Assembly: GCA_009760855.2 (NCBI GenBank)
Contig: WPIO01000028.1
Coordinates: 4,707,501 to 4,753,342, forward strand
Direction of reading: 5' to 3'
From: Cristatella mucedo
Taxonomy: Eukaryota; Bryozoa; Phylactolaemata; Cristatellidae
DNA: 45,842 nt
The notes under the pieces are model-generated. The model was not told the DNA's origin, searched no databases, and saw only the letters and a list, made by a program, of their open reading frames with translations. Shown here in pieces: positions 10,851 through 21,916 of the stretch (position 1 is the first letter of the stretch; the number at the start of each line of letters is the position of its first letter). The position numbers were made by a program, and so were the translations under genes.

Positions 10851-10877
10851 CGTGCCGAGCTCTCGGAGCTCGGCACG
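10851..10877. repeat. Perfect 12-bp inverted repeat with a 3-base loop
   Basis: Arms CGTGCCGAGCTC (10851-10862) and GAGCTCGGCACG (10866-10877) flank TCG. The hairpin is GC-rich and fully paired. Its function is unknown. Confidence 0.8.
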
Positions 10878-11246
10878 TAGTCGGTGCTCAGAAAAAACCG
10901 CTCGCTGTACGCGCACCTATCACGAAAAGATTGAGATGTTGGTGTGCAAGGGCCCGAATTTGACGTCGCTACATCTGTCCTGTGAGGATCGCCGGTGACG
11001 GTCAGCGATGGGTGTACTGAAATGACACACTCGGCGATAGCCAATACCAACGGACCACATTGCTTGAAGAAAAAAATCTTCAATCGGAAAGCTCAGCACT
11101 GATCGAGAATACTGAATTTCAAGAACCGCTCCAGGATTCGGAACGCGCTTTCGCGTGCGGGACATCCGTTTGCTGCCGGAGGGCCGCTTCTGTCGTCTCT
11201 TTAGTTGAAGTTTTTTTTAAAGATCTTTGTCGGTATCAGTTTGGGG

Positions 11247-11515
11247 CATTAATAATAATATTAATAATGCACTTGATAAAGCGCCCTCAGAGAACTCAAT
11301 CTCTCTCTAGGCGCTTTACATTTGCTGCAGAGGGAAATGCGATCTAATGGCGAGTGCTATCATGCTTGATAAACAACATGAATAGCATGGTTAAGGGTGA
11401 CATGCACAGGGTCAGCATGCAAGTGTGGTTAGTGGCAGCATGCACAGTGTGAGCACGCATAAGCACGTGAAGGACGAATCGCAGGAACCCACTAAATGCT
11501 GTCCTAACAAGTTTT
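11247..11515 (-). mobile_element. LINE A 3' fragment, minus strand
   Basis: An (ATT)n-like end at 11250, the tail hairpin, GCGCTTTACATTTGCTGC, and a 3' UTR with GTGACATGCACAGGGTCAGC closely match the copies at 8.3 and 27.2 kb. It stops in the region of the ORF end, so only the 3' UTR remains. Confidence 0.85.
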
Positions 11516-12225
11516 TTCCGGAAGCGCTTTCAGCGATTGATCAAAGTTAAATTGTTTCGATTTTCCTGCATCAACCACGGAGTACATTAGTCCCTGCTGA
11601 GAGGATGTGAGATTTTAACGCTAGTTCTGCTGATTACTTTGTGGATAACTATTTATGAATTGCCACTGGCGGTTGGCTATCCCCATCCCCTGCTGGTAAC
11701 TAATATTCTTTCGAGTGACTAAGGCATATTTTTCAGTTGATAGCTTATCTAGGCATTCCTCCGAAACAGATGGGCAAGCCCGATATGTCTTGATATTGCT
11801 GCATGCATTAAACCAATGTTTCCGTGAACTGGGTCGTACGCTGGAGTTCGGTCTCTGGAGTGGACAGTCTCGACTCCAGGTACGGCATGGCGGATTATCA
11901 ACATCCTAGGGTTACTTGTTAGATTAACCTTAGAACACGTCGGCCTCGAGCTCGGTCAGTTTACTGCTGGTTTTTAAAGGCAAATTAATTTGCTAGCATT
12001 TCTGAACGCTCGGTTTTTAGCAATTCGCGTTTTCGTTGCAGTCCGAACAGTGTCGCCGATAGTTAGTGGGCTGAGTAGGATTGCCTGACCGAACAGTGCC
12101 GAAACGCCCGCTGAACTCCTGCTGCCATCAATGAGTTGGCTAGTAATAGTACAGCGACCAGCTCTCTCGGCTTGCAGTGCATGGCAGCCAAGTCGATTTT
12201 CTTACTCATACTACGTGTTTCGTTA
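11516..12225. other. Nothing recognised
   Basis: Unique-looking, mixed-composition sequence with no supported gene. Confidence 0.45.
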
Positions 12226-12227
12226 TA

Positions 12228-12231
12228 TATG

Positions 12232-12328
<97 letters not shown>

Positions 12329-12342
12329 TCTCGCGCGTGCGC

Positions 12343-12379
<37 letters not shown>

Positions 12380-12400
12380 CACATATATACCAGGTGTATA
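12228..12400. repeat. (AT)n/(GT)n compound microsatellite
   Basis: ATATAT is followed by about 130 bp of mostly (GT)n, with CGCGCG-type interruptions near 12332-12345. The C- and V-rich or T- and H-rich open frames here are translations of the repeat. Alternating purine-pyrimidine DNA of this kind can form Z-DNA. Confidence 0.95.
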
Positions 12401-12419
12401 CACATACATCTAAACATGG

Positions 12420-12437
12420 CATTTACACGTGTAAATG
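12420..12437. repeat. 18-bp perfect palindrome
   Basis: CATTTACACGTGTAAATG is self-complementary and contains the E-box CACGTG. It sits at the edge of the GT tract and may be incidental. Confidence 0.6.
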
Positions 12438-12883
12438 TATAGGTATGGTTATAGGTTATAGGTATATATGCAGGTGCGAATTCGCTTCTTGGTTAACCTA
12501 GATAAATGCGTCACTATTTTTCACGCTAGCTAATTTAGGCCTATATTTGCGCTGAGCTAAGGCAAAAAGCAAGCTTGTAAGTGAATTATTTACAATTAAA
12601 GTCTGCTTGATGAGCAGGCTTTATCTCCATTAAATACAAAATTAACACCATTTTGGCAACAAGGGCTGGTTTTGTCTTCAGCTTGGTATGGCTTTAGTAA
12701 AACGTATATTCTATTGAGATATGTTAAACTCGGCCTCGAAGTTCCCGATGAGCGTAGCTGACGATTCCGCTGCCACCAGCTCTCCCACGGTTTCTACCGC
12801 AGCCTCTGAGGCACATTTCCTTCGCTGGCAGAAATAAATAAATGGCGCTACAGGCTTTCTTTCTTGCCAGCTTATTTGTCTAA

Positions 12884-12945
12884 AAAGAGATTTGGTTCTC
12901 TTAGGGTGCAATACTAATGTATTTTAATTAATTTAATTATTACTT
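12884..12945 (+). mobile_element. SINE1/LINE A tail remnant
   Basis: AAAAAGAGATTTGGTTCTCT followed by AGGGTGCAATAC and an AT-rich end matches the common tail hairpin. No head is recognisable upstream. Confidence 0.55.
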
Positions 12946-13016
12946 TTTTATTACTATCGCCTGCTTCCCGTGGCCCTAAGGAAGGCCCCGGGTCAGCATC
13001 TGGGAGCAGCGCCGGA

Positions 13017-13083
13017 GGCTTCTAGCCGAGCTGCCCTGCAGCTCGGCTAGAAGCCGTCACGCGGCCATGGCCGCGTGACGGCT
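13017..13083. repeat. Two adjacent perfect palindromes (double cruciform)
   Basis: The first is an inverted repeat with 17-bp arms, GGCTTCTAGCCGAGCTG (13017-13033) and its exact complement at 13039-13055, around a 5-base loop CCCTG. The second is a 32-bp loop-free perfect palindrome at 13052-13083, centred on GCGGCCATGGCCGC. The two share four bases (13052-13055). Both are GC-rich. Confidence 0.9.
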
Positions 13084-13384
13084 GTCGCTACCAGAAAAAC
13101 TTCTTCGTGCGTTACCAGAATCGCATTACCACTCTATCGCCTGCATTTAATGTGGGCATGTCCCTGACTTTGCTCACTCAGATTGCCTCGCCTCTGACCC
13201 GAAAATGGTGCACGTGACCCATTCATGGAGCCTCTAACCCGGAAATGGCAGGTGAGCTCGTAAGCTTCCGGTGGCAAACCGGTATGAGATGTGAGTCAAG
13301 CTTACGTTCTGCAGGCGAGGAACCGGGAAACCGAGATGTCACGTGCAGACCAAGCGAGCTAAGCATACAGCCCGTAGGCCCTCG

Positions 13385-13440
13385 CAAATGCCGGCCTCCA
13401 AGGAATCGAACCTGGGCTGCTGCTGCTGCTGCTGCGAACG
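13385..13440 (-). mobile_element. tRNA-like (SINE head) fragment with a (CTG)n run
   Basis: On the minus strand, CCCAGGTTCGATTCCTTGG contains a good B box. A CTG/CAG triplet run of about 6 units lies next to it at 13416-13433. No A box was recognised at the right distance, so this is a fragment rather than a tRNA gene. Confidence 0.4.
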
Positions 13441-14084
13441 CGGCATACCCTGTCCAAAATCCGGACAGCTCTGCTTGCCGAATTTCCGACAACGACACGT
13501 GACCTGGTTCGTCTGCCATCCGCCCGATTTACCTTTGGCATGGGGAGTCGCGGTGGTAGGCAGCCTATACTGAGAAAGCGCTTGGCCACCAAGGGCCGAA
13601 TGTAATGACAAGCTTCGGTGGTTGGCAGGGGCTTACTATGCTGGCCAAACAAACCATATCGTTTTGATGCGTAACATGGCTGCTTGTGCCGATTTCTCTG
13701 CTGAGCTTTCAAGAGGCTTAGCCCTTGTGAGGTGAGCACCATCCCTCCCTGGTAGAGGAATACTTTTCTACCACCTTTCACTCAAACCGCAATGCTTTGG
13801 TAGCCGTCTTACGGCAACGTTGGACTTTCGCTGAGCAGCATGCATGACTGCATCCCAAATTTGTTTCCGTGTGTTTTGCTTTTGGCATCAAGGTTGGCAA
13901 GCATGGCTGCATGCCGACGGCTAGTCAAGCAGCATCAGGCATTCGTCGAATCGCCAGTTGGTACTTGAATTCCCCAGTTGGCAATCGCAAGCCGACCGGA
14001 GTGTCGGATGGTGTCGCTAGCAGCATCGTGGGGGGAAGCAGCAATTGTTCGCCAACATTTATGTATGAGAATTACCATGGGGGA
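13441..14084. other. Nothing recognised
   Basis: Several open frames overlap on both strands, but none shows a domain or supported splice sites. Confidence 0.4.
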
Positions 14085-14320
14085 TAAAGGCAGACAGACA
14101 TACTGACAGAGGCAGGCTTTAGACAGGTAGAGATGCAGAAAATAATACAGAGATATAGCAAGACAGAGAAGAGACAGATATGCATGGAGGAAGGAGAGAC
14201 ATGGGGAAGAGTGAGAAACAGACAGACAGAAAATACAAAGACAGAAAACAGCCAGATCAAGACAGATGAAGAGAGGGACAGAGCTACAGTGAGAGACAGA
14301 CACAGAGATGGAGAGCTCAC
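14085..14320. repeat. Purine-rich, GACAGA-type degenerate repeat
   Basis: The + strand is dominated by short GACAGA, GAGACA and AGACAG words. The S-, L- and C-rich minus-strand frame is a translation of this repeat. Confidence 0.75.
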
Positions 14321-15145
14321 ACCGAGTCAAAAGACTGGGGGACAGTGCTGCTACCGTATCATGTTAGGCTCATTAATCTGCCAAAGCTTGAGAAGCAAGC
14401 AGTGGAAGCACGCCTTGGCCGGTTGGCTTGTTTTTTATGTGCTGCTTTTCAACCCTGCCACCGGGAAGGGCAGCCAGAGTCACAATGCATGTCATGCAGC
14501 AATCATAATGGGCCAGTGACTTCCACGGCAGCAATCAACAATGTTGTGAGGTGATTAAACACGAGGAGCAATAGGTGAAGTTCGGCAAGTAGGGAGGGAT
14601 ATGACCAGGCTACCTGATCAGGACCTATCAGAACCTATCATTGCTGCTGGAGGTGAAATTAGTTGGCCGATTGCCACGGCAGCTAGGCGACCTGTTACGA
14701 GCCATCGACGAGCTGGGAGGATGGTCGTCGAATGTGTTACTGAATATTTTTTTTTTAATCCCGGCGATGCCCTGCTTACAAACTAACTATTCATTGACCA
14801 GCTAGTGGGACCAGTTTTGGTTCAGGTGCCACCTTCACTTCACGTGCAAACGGTGCGCAGACGTAAGTAGAACTCTCTGACTTAAGTGCAAACATGTATT
14901 CGGTAGATTTTTAGGCTAAGCCCCCGGAGATTAGGTTACAAGATCAAAGTCGCCCTGTTCACAGGACAAGGCTATAGTACCATATGTGTGCTGACAGCTG
15001 CAGTCGCCTGCTCATTCTGAGACAAGTGCGAAGTATTTTGACTTTTGCATGACTCTTATTAGACAAAACACCAGCATAGAGGACAATTCAGCCCGGATCT
15101 ATTCAGGATGAGCAGCCTGAAAACGATGGCGTATATCGATCCTCG
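14321..15145. other. Nothing recognised
   Basis: No gene or repeat family recognised. Frames are short. Confidence 0.4.
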
Positions 15146-15191
15146 TTTAAAAGTTTAGTCCAGTCCCACATGACTGGACTAAGCTTTTAAA
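15146..15191. repeat. 20-bp stem hairpin
   Basis: The left arm TTTAAAAGTTTAGTCCAGTC (15146-15165) and right arm GACTGGACTAAGCTTTTAAA (15172-15191) pair over 20 bp with one G-T wobble and a six-base loop CCACAT. This could be a short DNA-transposon relic, a foldback or a small-RNA hairpin. Confidence 0.8.
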
Positions 15192-15289
15192 ATTGGCTCT
15201 GCCAGCATATCTCTCATGCCAGCTGCACAACACCTGCATGTGCTTTTTCAAAGTGGCATTTCAGTAAACAGCTTCACAGTTTGAGTGTA

Positions 15290-16045
15290 CTTACTTTCAG
15301 CTATGTAACACCACAAAAATTCGGGTCTGCTTAGACAGGCACACCACATCCAGGCTGGTCTATGCATTTGTGACATCCCTTCTCGACTTCGGTGCATGAC
15401 GTTGTTGAGTGTCTGGACAGAGATTCGCTTATATTAGGTAGCCGTAAAAATACAAATATTATTAACATTCTTATTATTATTAACTCACTATTGCAGCTCA
15501 TCCTGCCTAACCATGCATATGCTTACAGTTTGCAGAAAAACTGCTGCTAAGCTAGTCTGCTGTGAATGTCGAAACTGTCATATAAACTAATTCTCACCAG
15601 GCATGCACTGGCTCCCCATCAAAATGGGTATCGATTTGAAGGTTATACCAACTCACTTTTAGGTCCCTTCATTCTTTTTGCTTCGGCCTACCTATTTGAA
15701 ATGCTTCCAAATCAGGCTTTTAATCTTATTAGCTGAACATTTGATTGTGATTGTTTGGGCTTAACCTCCAACGAACCTCAAATCTTTGGGAGACCATACC
15801 TTAAATTGGTATGCTCCAAATCTGTGGAAGTCTCTCCTGACTGACATTACGATGACTTAATGGCGTTTACAAAGAAGCTAAACCTATCTGTTTCTCACAA
15901 CGATTGCTCTGCCCAATAGAATACTCCTTTGCATGCTTATGTATGCTTAAAATTATTCGCTGACCAATTGATGCACTTCTTTTGCAACATATGCAAAGTA
16001 CCTAGAATGAGATTTAGTTTTCAGAGGGTCCTATACTGCTGCTGT
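15290..16045 (+). mobile_element. Old, decayed LINE A-type (CR1/L2) copy
   Basis: Frame-broken traces appear in the right order. CTTCTCGACTTCGG (LLDF) is near 15380, AAAACTGCTGCTAAGCTAGT (KTAAKLV) near 15536, and CACTGGCTCCCCATC (HWLPI) near 15606. AACCTCAAATCTTTGGGAGA (NLKSLGD) is near 15772, then a WNSLP-like segment, then a GTACCTAGAATGAGATTTAG tail near 15996. Divergence and multiple frame breaks suggest an older insertion than the copy at 3.8 kb. Confidence 0.7.
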
Positions 16046-16189
16046 GTCATTATCTCCTTAAAATGGAATGATTATGTCATTTTTGGGCAATGCGGCATTG
16101 CTCCAAGCCTCCCCCCATTGCAGCCTGGTGACATTTGCTACCCGATCAGTTTGCCCGTATCTCGTGTTCACATTAAAGATCATTCGATT

Positions 16190-16300
16190 TTTGATAGGTG
16201 TGAAGTGATCAGCAAGAGCCCCGTGTCACCAGCAGGATTCAAAACTAAGACCTCAACATCCCCAAACCACGTGACACTAACCCAAGGCTGTACACTGTAT
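16190..16300 (-). mobile_element. tRNA-like SINE fragment
   Basis: On the minus strand, TTTTGAATCCTGCTGG resembles a B box. CACGTGGTTTGG lies upstream, but the A-box region is weak. It could belong to a further SINE family. It is too decayed to assign. Confidence 0.3.
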
Positions 16301-16683
16301 GACTCTATCTCTTCAGTTAAGGCCAGGCTGCATGTTTCCGAAAGTCCATCAGAACTTGCTGTAGCCATGTTCAACTCATTTTTGCAGCAAGTGGAAAGAT
16401 TTTTAAGTGTTCTTTAATTGCAAGACTCGAGATGGCTTTAACGGTCCAATTTGTCTGGTCCTAGGGTTTATTTAGCACCGGAAAGGAGTAGCAGCAATCA
16501 GGTGGCTTTCAGCCCATTAAATTTGACTCACACAAACGCACACACATACACACCGGCACATACAACAGCCAATGTGCCCCCTATAAAGCACTAATATGAG
16601 GCCAGAGTCACTTGCTACTCATTTGGAAAACACGTAGCATGCATCATTGCACGCACCCAGAACTAACTTAAGAAAAACATGAT

Positions 16684-16812
16684 AAAAATAAAATTCATTT
16701 CTAAAGTACCCTAAGAGAACTTAATCTCTATCCATGTGTTTTCAAGTATGCCGAAGGGCTCGAGCCCACGACCTTGATCGTCAGAGGTGAACACGTTTAT
16801 GCCACACTCATT
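16684..16812 (-). mobile_element. SINE1 copy, minus strand
   Basis: From high to low coordinates it has a tRNA-like head with B box GGGCTCGAGCCC (near 16758), then TAGAGATTAAGTTCTCTTAG (near 16715) and an AT-rich end. Order and spacing match the copy at 625-772. Confidence 0.75.
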
Positions 16813-16997
16813 CATGGCAAGCACCTGACATGCATAGATTTGTACCTACAGTGTGCAGATTTGCACATATTTAAATTGATGTACTCTATACACCCATACC
16901 GGTATATATATTCATTCTGATCTAAAGCTGTACAAGCTCACAAAGGCGTTCTTGAATGTACTTGTAATGCATGCGCAGAAGCACATATAAAATAAGT

Positions 16998-17039
16998 GTG
17001 TGTGCATGTGTGTTTGTATGTGTGTGTGTGTGTGTGTGA

Positions 17040-17096
<57 letters not shown>
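16998..17096. repeat. (GT)n microsatellite
   Basis: Long GT runs with a few interruptions. The T/H-rich minus-strand frames are translations of it. Confidence 0.95.
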
Positions 17097-17097
<1 letters not shown>

Positions 17098-18034
17098 CTG
17101 TATGTACATCTCATATGGGTCACGTACGTTGCTACCCTCCGTCATCTGGAGTTGGCTGGTCTGAATGGGGAAGGGCTGGCCAAGTAATGGAAGCAAATAC
17201 ATACTCCTGTTATTGATTACACCTTTCACAGCGCATCTTTCATGTAGGTTTAAAAAATAACTTTGCTGTGTGCCATGCTGCATGGCGCACATGTCCTTGG
17301 AGAAAGCTCAGGCAGCCAGCAATCACATGTTCTGGGACGCAGCATATTTTGCTGCCTTCTTGTGGTAGTACATGCTCTCCAAGTACAACGCGCTGCACCC
17401 GGGGGACTGCTTAGCTTTGTGCTAGGGGCCCTCTGCTGACCATACCATACACGACGTGCAACTATGGTCTAGCTGCACTGCCTGGGCCTAGCAGAAGGCC
17501 GAATGGGACTAAAAAAACCATTCACCAGGGAGGGGAGGAAACTCGAAGAAAGAGAAAGGTCGTGTAATGATCTGCTTATTGGAACCAGTTAACCGTGTCT
17601 AGTGAAACATTAAGATCGTCGTTTCGTTAGATTGTAGTGGGCTGGCAGGAAAGGGCAGCACGGATAGTTGAAGGTGGTATAAGAGCTGGCACTGTGTCCT
17701 GCTTTCCCACACACTTGCTGGGCTACTCCTCCTGCCTCTCTGGTTGCATTCCTATCCTTTCCGGCTAAGCCGTCCTTTGCCAAGCTGAAGCCCTGTAGTC
17801 TGTTCGAGCACATTGCTTGTCTGGTGGATTCTCGAAATGCCATTACCTAACCTGCTTCAAGGAGACCCTGCTGGGGAGCAGCAGTTCGTCCTGTCCTCTG
17901 CTGCACAGTTCAGCTGTAATCCTGCTGTCATTCGCATGTTGCCAGCATCAGCTGGCTGATGTCATGGCACCTTGCTATTGAACTGGGGCCAGGCCACATC
18001 GCGATGGCCTGACCCCTCCTCAAGTAGCCCATAT
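17097..18034. other. Nothing recognised
   Basis: No gene, RNA or named repeat supported on either strand. Confidence 0.4.
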
Positions 18035-18215
18035 AGAGTCCTGCTGGGCTGTATAGAGTCCGTGCTTGGCCCTAAAGGATTGTGCTGGCCCCTAAAGGAT
18101 TGTGCTGGGGCCCTAAGGGTCTTTGCAGGACCCGCAAGAGGTCTTGCTGGGCCCTAAAGGTGGTGCGGCCTTAAAGGGTCCAATTTGGCTGGGGCCGTAA
18201 AGGGTCATGCTCGGC
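18035..18215 (+). repeat. Degenerate minisatellite, unit about 20-25 bp
   Basis: Variants of the word GGGCCCTAAAGG followed by GT.TGCTG recur about seven times (for example near 18067, 18085, 18107, 18149, 18170 and 18192). In one frame it reads as repeated LGPKGL / AGPARGL-like peptides, but there is no gene context. Confidence 0.7.
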
Positions 18216-19319
18216 TGCAAGTCACATGCAGTGGCAGCCTCAACTGTGTGATTGCGTACCCCAGGGCAGCCAAGTTTCCGATCCTACCTTGGCTTATTCG
18301 TGTGTGGGTGCAATCGGGACCTGGCAGCTGGGCCAAATGTTTTTTGTCTTTTTTGTGCTTGCATGCCTGGGAGCACTACTGTTCAGCCCCATGCCCTCAG
18401 TGACTGCTGTGTAGATTGGCTTCTAACCTTTCATTGAAAATCCGGCGATGGCTTCAGTAGATAGGCTACTAAAATGCACGTGCTAGTAGCTCCCTAGGCC
18501 AGGGCATTGAGACGCAGAGGGTTTCTATGGGCAATGAGAATGCAGATAACGGTTCATCATTCCTCACAGCACAGTGTCACAGACATGCGTGCACCAGTGC
18601 TCATGACTGACTGTGCAAAGTGTGCAAACTGTGAACTGGTTTGTTTGTAACCAGTCATCGAGCCACACTGAGCTCTGGTTTCGTGGTCAACAGCAGAAAA
18701 GAGTTGACTGATGTTTGTGTCCTCTCCAGAAAACAGTCGTATACTTCATTAACCTTGGTGTTTTTCAATACTTCCAAATAGCATCGGCCCTTTGACCGCG
18801 GCCCACAAAGGCTCATAGGCGCTCCCTTTCGTTTTGGTGACTTGCCGCCGCGGTGCGCACAAAGGCAAGCTGCAGAATCTTCAGCCCCCGTCACCCTGAA
18901 GTCTTCTGGGCGTATCGTACGGCCGTATTCCGAGTATAACACCGGAGAGGTACTTCACGGGTGCTGCCCCCACCCAAAAAACTGTTGGGTATACCTCTAT
19001 GAAATGTGCACCTTGAGTTGTGGGTGGTATTGGGAACTTTCCTGACCAGCAGGTCGTATACAGGAATGCAGGCCAGTTATTGGCTCCTCTCTGCTGAAAT
19101 ACACATGTGGCCCAGACAGCAGTCACTCATGCCTTGGACCTCGATCACATCTAACAGGTAGGGTGCTTCCAGCTTCCTCCTCTGTGGTGCGATTTTTTTC
19201 CATGCAGACCTCGGCGTACATCGTTGTTAAACCTCCACCTTGAACTCTGCAACAGGGCACTAAGACCTTATGCATGTGCCGGGCGGTGGAGTTCTTCTCA
19301 TTGCCAGATCATCACAGCT
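18216..19319. other. Nothing recognised
   Basis: Mixed-composition DNA. Frames of up to 95 codons without domains. Confidence 0.4.
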
Positions 19320-19480
19320 CCATCGCGGCGTTCGGTTTCTCATCCGTAGCCAACAAAGTCTGTCTCATGCTACAAAGAGAAAAGTGACCAAGCATAGCTT
19401 TAGTCAGGAGGGCAGTCGAAGACATTAGTATCTCATAAGTAGCATGGCAGCTGCCGGCTGGAAAGGATGTCCCCGAGTTC
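19320..19480 (-). mobile_element. LINE B fragment, degenerate
   Basis: The + strand words AGCCAACAAAGTCTGTCTCA, ACAAAGAGAAAAGTGACC and AGTAGCATGGCAGC align with the LINE B copies near 24.8 and 39.5 kb. No tail is recognised. Confidence 0.6.
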
Positions 19481-19689
19481 GCAAGCACTTTTGCCAACGG
19501 GTAGAATCCCACTGACTGCATCGACTATTCTTCACAATCAAGGCTTCGACATGCGACCGTTCTGGCCTTTAGGTTTCTGCAGACAGCCTTTTATCCATCT
19601 TGTGCAGTTGCTTCTGCAGGCACCTGTCCGCTTCACGCGGAAACTTTTGTATGGTTCTTCTGCAGGTCTTGCATCTGGGTTTCAGCCAC

Positions 19690-19850
19690 ATGGATTAAAG
19701 TGCTCGCACTTAATGATCTAGGTCGTGAGTTCGAGTCCTGCAGCAGGCAATTCCCTACTTGCCTGATGGAAACAGCAGCAATGAGAGCCACCAAGGCTCT
19801 TCCCCGTGCAGCAAATGAGGCAGGTGAATCTGCTCACCTGCACTTAACTT
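19690..19850 (+). mobile_element. SINE2 copy
   Basis: AAAGTGCTCGCACTTAATGA, then GGTCGTGAGTTCGAGTCCTG (B box), AGGCAATTCCCTACTTGCC, CCACCAAGGCTCTTCC and GCAAATGAGGCAGG follow the SINE2 order. Confidence 0.75.
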
Positions 19851-20123
19851 TATCCACGTCAGTACTTAGCATGTGTCCAAGCTGCACGCAAGCAGCGTCT
19901 AGCTGCTTGCTTGCTCGCTCTGACCTCCTCTGCCTGCCCTCAATCGTTGCAGCGTGCGTTCGAAGGTCAGCCCATGATCAGGTCGTACAGCGCTCTGCGC
20001 TGGCACCGACAACGTGGCATTTGCAAACGACGCGGGCGAAGTGGCTCTGCGGGCGCCGGAATGTCTGGGCAGCCCGGTAAGGACTCGATAGGACGCTCGT
20101 CGAGTGTTCGAATGCTAGCGATT

Positions 20124-20126
<3 letters not shown>

Positions 20127-20178
<52 letters not shown>
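20127..20178. repeat. (CT)n microsatellite
   Basis: Pure CT repeat of about 50 bp. Confidence 0.97.
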
Positions 20179-20181
<3 letters not shown>

Positions 20182-20765
20182 ACCCGAAGCCCCTAGCCAC
20201 TCGACTTCCATGGCTAGCAGAGTGCCACCGGCTCCTCGATGTTGATCCATCGCTGCCATCTCTCTCCTCGTTTCGCTGATCAAGGAGCAGCTGGTGCTTG
20301 AGGGCGCAGGGACTGACGATACTGGTCTGCACGAGCGAATTGCTGGCGTGTGCATCGGTGCCTGTCAGCGGTGCGCGTTGGAGCCGCAGTCGCGGGCGCG
20401 GCGTTCATAGCGCCACCTGGGTGACGAGATGAATCTGCTGATGAGCACTGCCAGGGTGCTTTGCGCAGGCTTTCGAGTGGCTAGTGCCAGTGATGTCGTC
20501 ACGTCTCAGTCCGGAGCCTCGCTCTGCTCCATGGCTTGCTCGTGCATGGTGAGGCAATCTGGAGTGTGGCATGTGAGCATTGCACGTGGCCCACAGGCGC
20601 TGCCCACCTTGAGCACGCCTGTCGCACAGCGGAGAGTCTGGCTTGCTACGGTGCTAGCAGTCCTGAGCCTCAGCTTCTCTTTTTCTCCTTTCTCATCCAG
20701 AATTGTTAGACCACTACATGCTTGGGCATCATCCCTCCTCAGGTGACTCGGCCACCCGTCGTGAA
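20179..20765. other. Nothing recognised
   Basis: GC-moderate sequence with overlapping frames on both strands and no domain evidence. Confidence 0.4.
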
Positions 20766-20845
20766 TATAATAACACATCACAAAATAATTGGTCTTTTGT
20801 ATAGGGCCTTAACTAACCGAATCTCTATCTGGGAGCATTGAAAAC
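20766..20845 (-). mobile_element. LINE/SINE1-type 3' tail remnant, minus strand
   Basis: On the minus strand, CCCAGATAGAGATTCGGTTA and GGCCCTATACAAAAGACCAA, then an AT-rich end, match the common tail with a GGCGC-to-GGCCC change. The body at higher coordinates is not recognisable. Confidence 0.5.
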
Positions 20846-21334
20846 AGCTTCCTGCAAGCGAAGCAAAGAAACCAAAGATTTAATGACAATCAAGGCATTA
20901 GAAACATATGTGAGATTTTGGACAGACTGCTGACTACAAGCTTTTTGACGTCAAAGCTATGAATGTAGGATTGCAGCTGATTCTGCAGAGTAACATACTG
21001 TACATGCTCAGGCATGTAACGGCTCATTGTTAGGATTCGAAATAAAAGCAGCTCGAGATGTGTCGAGCGATCATGCTAACCCTAGCCAACCGGCACTGAG
21101 AGACACTCCAGGTATAGCAGACACTTTGTGTATCTCGAGCTTGTACCAATTACTGCCTGGATAGCACAGCAGCAGTAGAGTAGCATTGCGAGCCACCGCT
21201 GTGACGATCCGCATGGCATGCGCGAAAAGGTCGTGAGACAAGCTGCTTTCTGTGTGTAGTATTGACAGTGTAGAGCTACTAAAGAGTTTGGATAGGCACA
21301 AGCAGATCTAGACGCCGATTTGCTTCGACTTTAA

Positions 21335-21435
21335 TTCGCAAGGATAGGCGCTCTCACTTCACAATCAAGGCCGTGGTTTCGAGTCTTACAGGAGACAATC
21401 CTCGGGAGAGGCTTGCAGGCAGGGTGATGGCCACT
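21335..21435 (+). mobile_element. SINE2 head fragment
   Basis: GGCGCTCTCACTTCACAATC, then GGCCGTGGTTTCGAGTCTTA (B box) and GGAGACAATCC resemble the SINE2 head. The body is decayed. Confidence 0.55.
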
Positions 21436-21767
21436 TGAGACTCCTCCTCCTCCTGCTGCTTATGTGGGACACTCGGCAATACCCTTCATTTTACTTGACT
21501 GCGCGCCTCCACTCACACTCTGCCGGACACCCCAAGCTCCACGACTCATCTCCACCCACAAGCTTCTCAGGGTGCATGTGACGAGGCCATACTTAAATGA
21601 CTTACATGGGGCATAGATAAGATCATTGGGAGTAGCATGGAAGCTTTGCAAAAGCATTACTCGCAACGATGTTGCTCTGTGAACTCAAACTAGCTTGTGC
21701 CCAGGTTTTGCTGCACTCCAGTCGGGGCTGCCGTGCCATTCTCGTTGGCTGCTGCCTTCTAAAAACT

Positions 21768-21916
21768 CTAAAATAAATAAATAAACATAACTCACTTTGG
21801 TACGGGCGCAAGAGAACTTAATCTCTCTATTCAGTCTTCGTACCTGCCCGGGCTCGAGCCCACGACCTCAGCCAGACCTCTGTGGGGCTGATGCAGCATC
21901 TTTAACTGCTGACCAG
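21768..21916 (-). mobile_element. SINE1 copy, minus strand, near full length
   Basis: On the minus strand, an A-box-like TGGTCAGCAGTTAAAGATGC is followed by GGTCGTGGGCTCGAGCCCGG (B box), GAATAGAGAGATTAAGTTCT and GCGCCCGTACCAAAGTGAG. It ends in a short (ATTT)n run. Confidence 0.85.

Noticed and set aside
12206-12442. Several 60-120 codon open frames rich in Cys/Val or Thr/His
   Set aside because: They are translations of the (GT)n microsatellite.
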